DNA from: CBDBJQ01 sp965206405
GTDB taxonomy: Bacteria > Pseudomonadota > Alphaproteobacteria > UBA8366
Length of the DNA: 64,000 bases
Assembly (NCBI GenBank): GCA_965206405.1
Contig: CBDBJQ010000006.1
Coordinates: 744,001-808,000, forward strand
Reading direction: 5' to 3'
The position numbers were made by a program, and so were the translations under genes. The notes under the pieces are model-generated. The model did no database searches and was not told where the DNA came from. It saw only the letters and a list, made by a program, of their open reading frames with translations. Positions within the stretch are counted from its first letter, which is position 1; each line of letters starts with the position of its first letter. This document shows positions 60,505-64,000 of this stretch, one piece after another.

Positions 60505-61503
60505 TCATTCGGCGGGGAAATACTCTGGCAGGGCCGCAGCGAGGTTCTTGCGTACGCGGTCGCGCACCGGCAGGTCTGCTGCCGGCATCTCGAAGGCACG
60601 ACCGGTCGCCTGTTCATAGAGCGCGATGTATTTACCACCGAAGGCAACCAGGGTCTCCGGCGGGATCTCGGGGATGTCGTCCTTGTAGGGATCGCAGCGT
60701 TCGTTGACCCAGAGGCGCAGGAACTCCTTGTCGAGGCTCTCGGGTTCCTGGCCTGCGGCCATGCGCGCCTCGTAGCTTTTGGCGAGCCAGTAGCGGCTCG
60801 AATCCGGCGTGTGCACTTCGTCTGCCAGCACCAGGCGACCGTCATTGTCGAGGCCGAACTCGTATTTCGTGTCGACCAGGATCAACCCGTTGCGGGCTGC
60901 GACCTCGCGTCCCTTGGCGAAGATGGCAAGGCTGGCTACGGCAACCTCGTCCCAGCGTTCCTGGGACAGCAGACCCTGGGCGACGATCTCCCGGGGCGTG
61001 ATCGGTTCATCGCGGCCGCCGGCCTCGGCCTTGGTGGTGGGGGTAAGAATCGTCCGCGGCAGTTTCTGGTTCTTGACCAACCCTTCGGGGAAGGTTTCCC
61101 CATACATATCGCGCGCACCCTCGGCATACATCGGCCAGATACTGGTCTCGGTCGAGCCGGTGATGTAGTCGCGCACCACCATCTCGATCGGCAGCATGTC
61201 GAGGTTCTGGACCACGGTGACGTTGGGGTCGGGGAAGGCGATAGCGTGGTTTGGACAAATGTTCTCGGTCTGCTTGAACCAGAAACGTGCGGTTTCATTG
61301 AGCACCTGGCCCTTGCAGGGAACCGCTGCGAGCACCTTGTCGAAGGCCGATTGACGATCGGTGGAGATCATGATCCGGCGCCCGTCCGGCAGTTCATAGG
61401 CGTCCCTGACCTTACCTCTCTGGAAGTTTGGCAATTCGCCGAATTTCGCATCGGTCAGGCGGTTGTCGAGCATACGGGTGATGTCGTTGCTTCGGTCTGC
61501 CAT
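60505..61503 (-). CDS. purC: SAICAR synthase (phosphoribosylaminoimidazole-succinocarboxamide synthase)
   Basis: 332 aa, of the longer type of SAICAR synthetase. Purine pathway: CAIR + aspartate + ATP to SAICAR. GKVRDAYELPDGRRIMISTDRQSAFDKV, PIEMVVRDYITGSTETSIW, LILVDTKYEFGLDNDGRLVLADEVHTPDSSRYW are diagnostic. The 3' end lies within about 15 bp of IS1380-type copy C, so the mobile scar abuts a core gene without damaging it. Confidence 0.96.
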   Translation of the reverse strand: MADRSNDITRMLDNRLTDAKFGELPNFQRGKVRDAYELPDGRRIMISTDRQSAFDKVLAAVPCKGQVLNETARFWFKQTENICPNHAIAFPDPNVTVVQNLDMLPIEMVVRDYITGSTETSIWPMYAEGARDMYGETFPEGLVKNQKLPRTILTPTTKAEAGGRDEPITPREIVAQGLLSQERWDEVAVASLAIFAKGREVAARNGLILVDTKYEFGLDNDGRLVLADEVHTPDSSRYWLAKSYEARMAAGQEPESLDKEFLRLWVNERCDPYKDDIPEIPPETLVAFGGKYIALYEQATGRAFEMPAADLPVRDRVRKNLAAALPEYFPAE

Positions 61504-61642
61504 GGCTTTCCTGAAGATTTTAAGACGTTCTGGGGGCTCGGGGCATCCCGGTATCGAATCCCGGGCATATGGAACCAGATCATTATGCCAGTACCGGGAG
61601 CGATGAAGCCGCGCCAGTGCCAGCGTGGAGGAGCAAGGAAGG

Positions 61643-62668
61643 ATGGTGGATTCAAAGGTTCTGTCAACCGGCCCTCTTGATCTTGAGCGTGGCGGCCGTA
61701 TCGAGCAGGTCGAGATCGGCTACGAGACCTATGGCGATCCTGCCAATGCCGCCCGGGACACGATTCTCCTCCTGCACGGCTACACCTCGAGCCCGCATGC
61801 CGGCGGTGGCGGCGAGGACGATCCGGGCTGGTGGGAGAACATGATCGGCTCGGGCCGGGCGATGGATACAGACCGGTATTTCGTGGTCACGCCCAACATG
61901 CTGGGTTCGTGCTATGGCACCACCGGTCCGGCCAGCATCGACCCTGCCACAGGCGCGCCCTACGGTCCGGATTTTCCCGAGATCACCACCCGCGACATGC
62001 TCGCGGTTCACGGTCGTCTGCTCGATCATCTCGGTGCCGGAGAACTCGCCGCCGTCATCGGGTATTCGTATGGCGGTTATCTCACCTATCAGTGGGGTGT
62101 CGATGCGCCGGGGCGGATGCGCGCTCTTGTTCCTGTTGCCACCGGCATTACCGGGCGCGGTGATCCGGACCTGCTCCGGGGTCTTGAGGAGCGTTTCGCC
62201 GATATTGATAGCTGGAACGACGGCCGGTTCTATGATGATGATGCGGCAGTTCGGGCCGAACTGGTGACTTGGCGTATCGAGACACTGAAGAATTACGGGG
62301 TGGGAGACGAGTTGCGTGACAAGGGCCTGGATGCGGCGGCGGCGGAAGCGGAAATCCTGCGGCAGGCGCAAACCTGGGCCAGGGGATTCGATCCGAATGC
62401 GTTGATTGTCCTGCGGCGTTGCGCCGGCGACTTCGATGCCAAGCCCGATGTATCACGCCTGCAGGCACCAGTACTCTATGTACTGGCGACGACTGACACC
62501 TTGTTTGGCCCCGAGCTCGGGGAACCGGTGGTGCAGTATATCCGCGAGGTCGCCGGCATTGAGGCGCGGTACTGCGAGCTCGACACGCCATACGGCCATC
62601 GCGGGCCATCGGTCGACTGGCAGAAATGGCACAAGGATCTGGCGGCTTTCCTTGCCGAGCATTGTTGA
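61643..62668 (+). CDS. Alpha/beta hydrolase, homoserine O-acyltransferase (MetX)-like
   Basis: 341 aa. Overall MetX-like pattern: LERGGRIEQVEIGYETYGDPANAARDTILLLHGYTSSPHA, DTDRYFVVTPNMLGSCYGTTGP, PEITTRDMLAVHGRLLDHLGAGELAAVIGYSYGGYLTYQW (nucleophile Ser in GYSYGG, not the GGSMGG of true MetX), and acid/His in LATTDTLFGP and PYGHRGPSVD. Substitution at the elbow argues against classical homoserine acetylation. GAGGAG before ATG 61643 decides the start. Divergent from purC. Confidence 0.82.
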   Translation: MVDSKVLSTGPLDLERGGRIEQVEIGYETYGDPANAARDTILLLHGYTSSPHAGGGGEDDPGWWENMIGSGRAMDTDRYFVVTPNMLGSCYGTTGPASIDPATGAPYGPDFPEITTRDMLAVHGRLLDHLGAGELAAVIGYSYGGYLTYQWGVDAPGRMRALVPVATGITGRGDPDLLRGLEERFADIDSWNDGRFYDDDAAVRAELVTWRIETLKNYGVGDELRDKGLDAAAAEAEILRQAQTWARGFDPNALIVLRRCAGDFDAKPDVSRLQAPVLYVLATTDTLFGPELGEPVVQYIREVAGIEARYCELDTPYGHRGPSVDWQKWHKDLAAFLAEHC

Positions 62669-62748
62669 AAGCGGCGCATTGCTGAACGTGAAGCGTTGCT
62701 GAACGCGGGCGAAGATAGAGCGGCAGGAAACAGGAACGGAGGAACGCG

Positions 62749-64000
62749 ATGGGAACGGGAATGGTAGTAGCGCCGCAGCCTGAAGCAGTGGAGGCCGGAG
62801 CGCAGGCGCTGAAACAGGGCGGCAATGCGGTCGATGCAGCGATCACTTGCGCCCTGGTGCAGACGGTCGTCGATCCGATGATGTGTGGCATTGCCGGTTT
62901 CGGCTCGATGCATCTCTTCCTGCCCAAGGCCAATCATCACGGGTTCATCGATTTCCATACCACGGCGCCGGCGGCGTCCCGGGAGGATATGTGGCTCGAT
63001 CAGCTCGAGCGCGAGGCACGGGACGGTTTTGGTTTCATCCTGAAGAACCGGGCCAACGAGGCGGGTTACGAATCAATCATGACGCCAGGCAGTCTGAAGG
63101 GCTATTACGAGGCCGTCGCCGAGTACGGCACCATGAGTTGGAAAGACGTGATCCAGCCGGCGATCGACTGTGCCGATGAGGGCTTTATCGTTCGCCCGCA
63201 TGTCGACGAGTTCTGGCACGCCGCCAACACCATGGGCCGGATGTCGATGACCGACAAGATCAACAGAAATCCGGCGGCTCAGCGCGTTTTCCTCGATGAT
63301 GAGGGCCGACCGCCGCAGATCGGTGCACGGATGCTTAACCCGGATATGAAGCGGACCCTCGAGCGCGTGCGCGACGGTGGCGAGACGACGTTCTATTCCG
63401 GCGCGTTGGGCGAGGAGATTGCCGCCGACATGGCGAAAAACGGTGGCTTTGTCTCGCTCGATGATCTGAAAGCCTACCGGACGGTACGCTCCGAGCCCAT
63501 CTGGGGAACCTACCGGGGCCTGCGGGTGGCCAGCAATCCGCCGCCGGGCGGTGGGCTGATGGTTATCGAGATGCTCCACATCCTGGAGCAGTTCGATCTT
63601 GAGGCGATGGGGCATAATTCCGCCGACTACATCGCCACCGTGGCCGAGGCGATGAAGATCGCGACCATCGACAAGGATCAGAGAATCGGCGATCCGGATT
63701 TCGTCGAGGTGCCGGTTGCCGAACTGTCGGATCCCGTCTACGCCGCCCGGATGGCCGAGCGCGTCCGCAGCGGAGAGAAAGCCGACGTGGTCCGGCTTGG
63801 CGATCCTGAGGACTCACCCGACACTACCCATGTCTCTGTCGTCGACGGCGACGGCAACGCGGTTTCGATGACCCATTCGCTCGGCATGCCGTCTGGCGTG
63901 ATCACCGAAGGACTCGGTTTTGTCTACAACGGCTGCATGGCGGCGTTCGATCCGCGCCCCGGTCGCACTGCCTCGATTGCACCCGGCAAGCGACGTTTCA
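62749..64000 (+). CDS. Gamma-glutamyltransferase (Ntn hydrolase), 3' end outside the window
   Basis: 417 codons visible, open to the right edge. ATG 62749 follows GGAGGAACGCG; MVVAPQPEAVEAGAQALKQGGNAVDAAITCALVQ and DPMMCGIAGFGSMHLF open the family. The self-cleavage nucleophile is the Thr in SPDTTHVSVVDGDGNAVSMTH (about residues 355-374); SLGMPSGVITEGLGFVYNNG-like sequence follows. No signal peptide is seen, so it may be cytosolic, unlike periplasmic GGTs. Substrate could be glutathione conjugates or another gamma-glutamyl or acyl amide. Confidence 0.9.
   Translation, partial: MGTGMVVAPQPEAVEAGAQALKQGGNAVDAAITCALVQTVVDPMMCGIAGFGSMHLFLPKANHHGFIDFHTTAPAASREDMWLDQLEREARDGFGFILKNRANEAGYESIMTPGSLKGYYEAVAEYGTMSWKDVIQPAIDCADEGFIVRPHVDEFWHAANTMGRMSMTDKINRNPAAQRVFLDDEGRPPQIGARMLNPDMKRTLERVRDGGETTFYSGALGEEIAADMAKNGGFVSLDDLKAYRTVRSEPIWGTYRGLRVASNPPPGGGLMVIEMLHILEQFDLEAMGHNSADYIATVAEAMKIATIDKDQRIGDPDFVEVPVAELSDPVYAARMAERVRSGEKADVVRLGDPEDSPDTTHVSVVDGDGNAVSMTHSLGMPSGVITEGLGFVYNGCMAAFDPRPGRTASIAPGKRRF

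Noticed and set aside
61504..61642. Riboswitch upstream of the MetX-like gene
   Set aside because: The spacer has GC hairpins, but I could not match a SAM-binding consensus.

Overview
The window looks like chromosome of a high-GC (roughly 60-65% by eye) alphaproteobacterium, possibly near the Rhodospirillales. The clues are DUF1491, a DUF971/Trm112/LON/CnoX/ProXp-ala block, an overlapping speD-speE pair and a bactofilin. This placement is an inference from gene content, not from a marker phylogeny.

Layout. 1-12 kb: end of a serine-glyoxylate-type aminotransferase, msrB, an EmrA-like adaptor followed by three tandem paralogous EmrB-type (DHA2) exporters, a UspA protein, hydroxypyruvate isomerase, a Tat-exported cyclase-family protein and a CopA-type copper ATPase. 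12-17.4 kb is a scar: a tyrosine recombinase broken by two in-frame stops, a GNAT fragment, an autotransporter with an IS5-type element inserted just upstream, and a DUF4160/DUF2442 pair whose first gene starts inside an IS-end-like sequence. 17.4-33.6 kb is a catabolic stretch: a fused E1 alpha/beta dehydrogenase, enoyl-CoA hydratases, a CaiB-type CoA-transferase, Zn alcohol dehydrogenase, alpha/beta hydrolase, three luciferase-like monooxygenases, a protocatechuate-dioxygenase-like pair, SDR, thiol-dioxygenase-like cupin and amidohydrolase. It is interrupted at 29.6-30.4 kb by an orphan HTH regulator with an operator-like palindrome.

33.8-38 kb is accessory DNA: a Fic protein and, at 35101-37561, what I read as a complete IS1595-family transposon. 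It has 31-bp imperfect terminal inverted repeats and a perfect 8-bp target duplication (AAGAAAAT), and carries a transposase split at a C15 tract plus, coupled by an ATGA overlap, a DNA methyltransferase fused to an Mrr-like nuclease domain. This transposon-borne modification-restriction protein is the best candidate here for an under-described system.

38-57 kb is mainly core genome: SpmA/SpmB-like fusion, GST, CoA-transferase, DUF1491, DenD-like reductase, speE/speD, pyruvate kinase, DUF971, Trm112, LON-domain protein, CnoX, ProXp-ala, tRNA-Gly(GCC), bactofilin, an alpha/beta hydrolase, and a run of haloalkane dehalogenase, FAD-SelD fusion, egtB and egtD. 58.0-60.5 kb is a second mobile scar bounded by inverted copies of an IS1380-type end: an Rpn nuclease plus fragments of IstB, a type III restriction subunit and an IS1380 transposase. 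purC, a MetX-like hydrolase and a gamma-glutamyltransferase (running off the end) close the window.

A recurrent feature is short tandem duplication (7-17 bp units, 2-7 copies) in many spacers and at two sites inside a decaying gene. Two long homopolymers (G12, C15) also occur.
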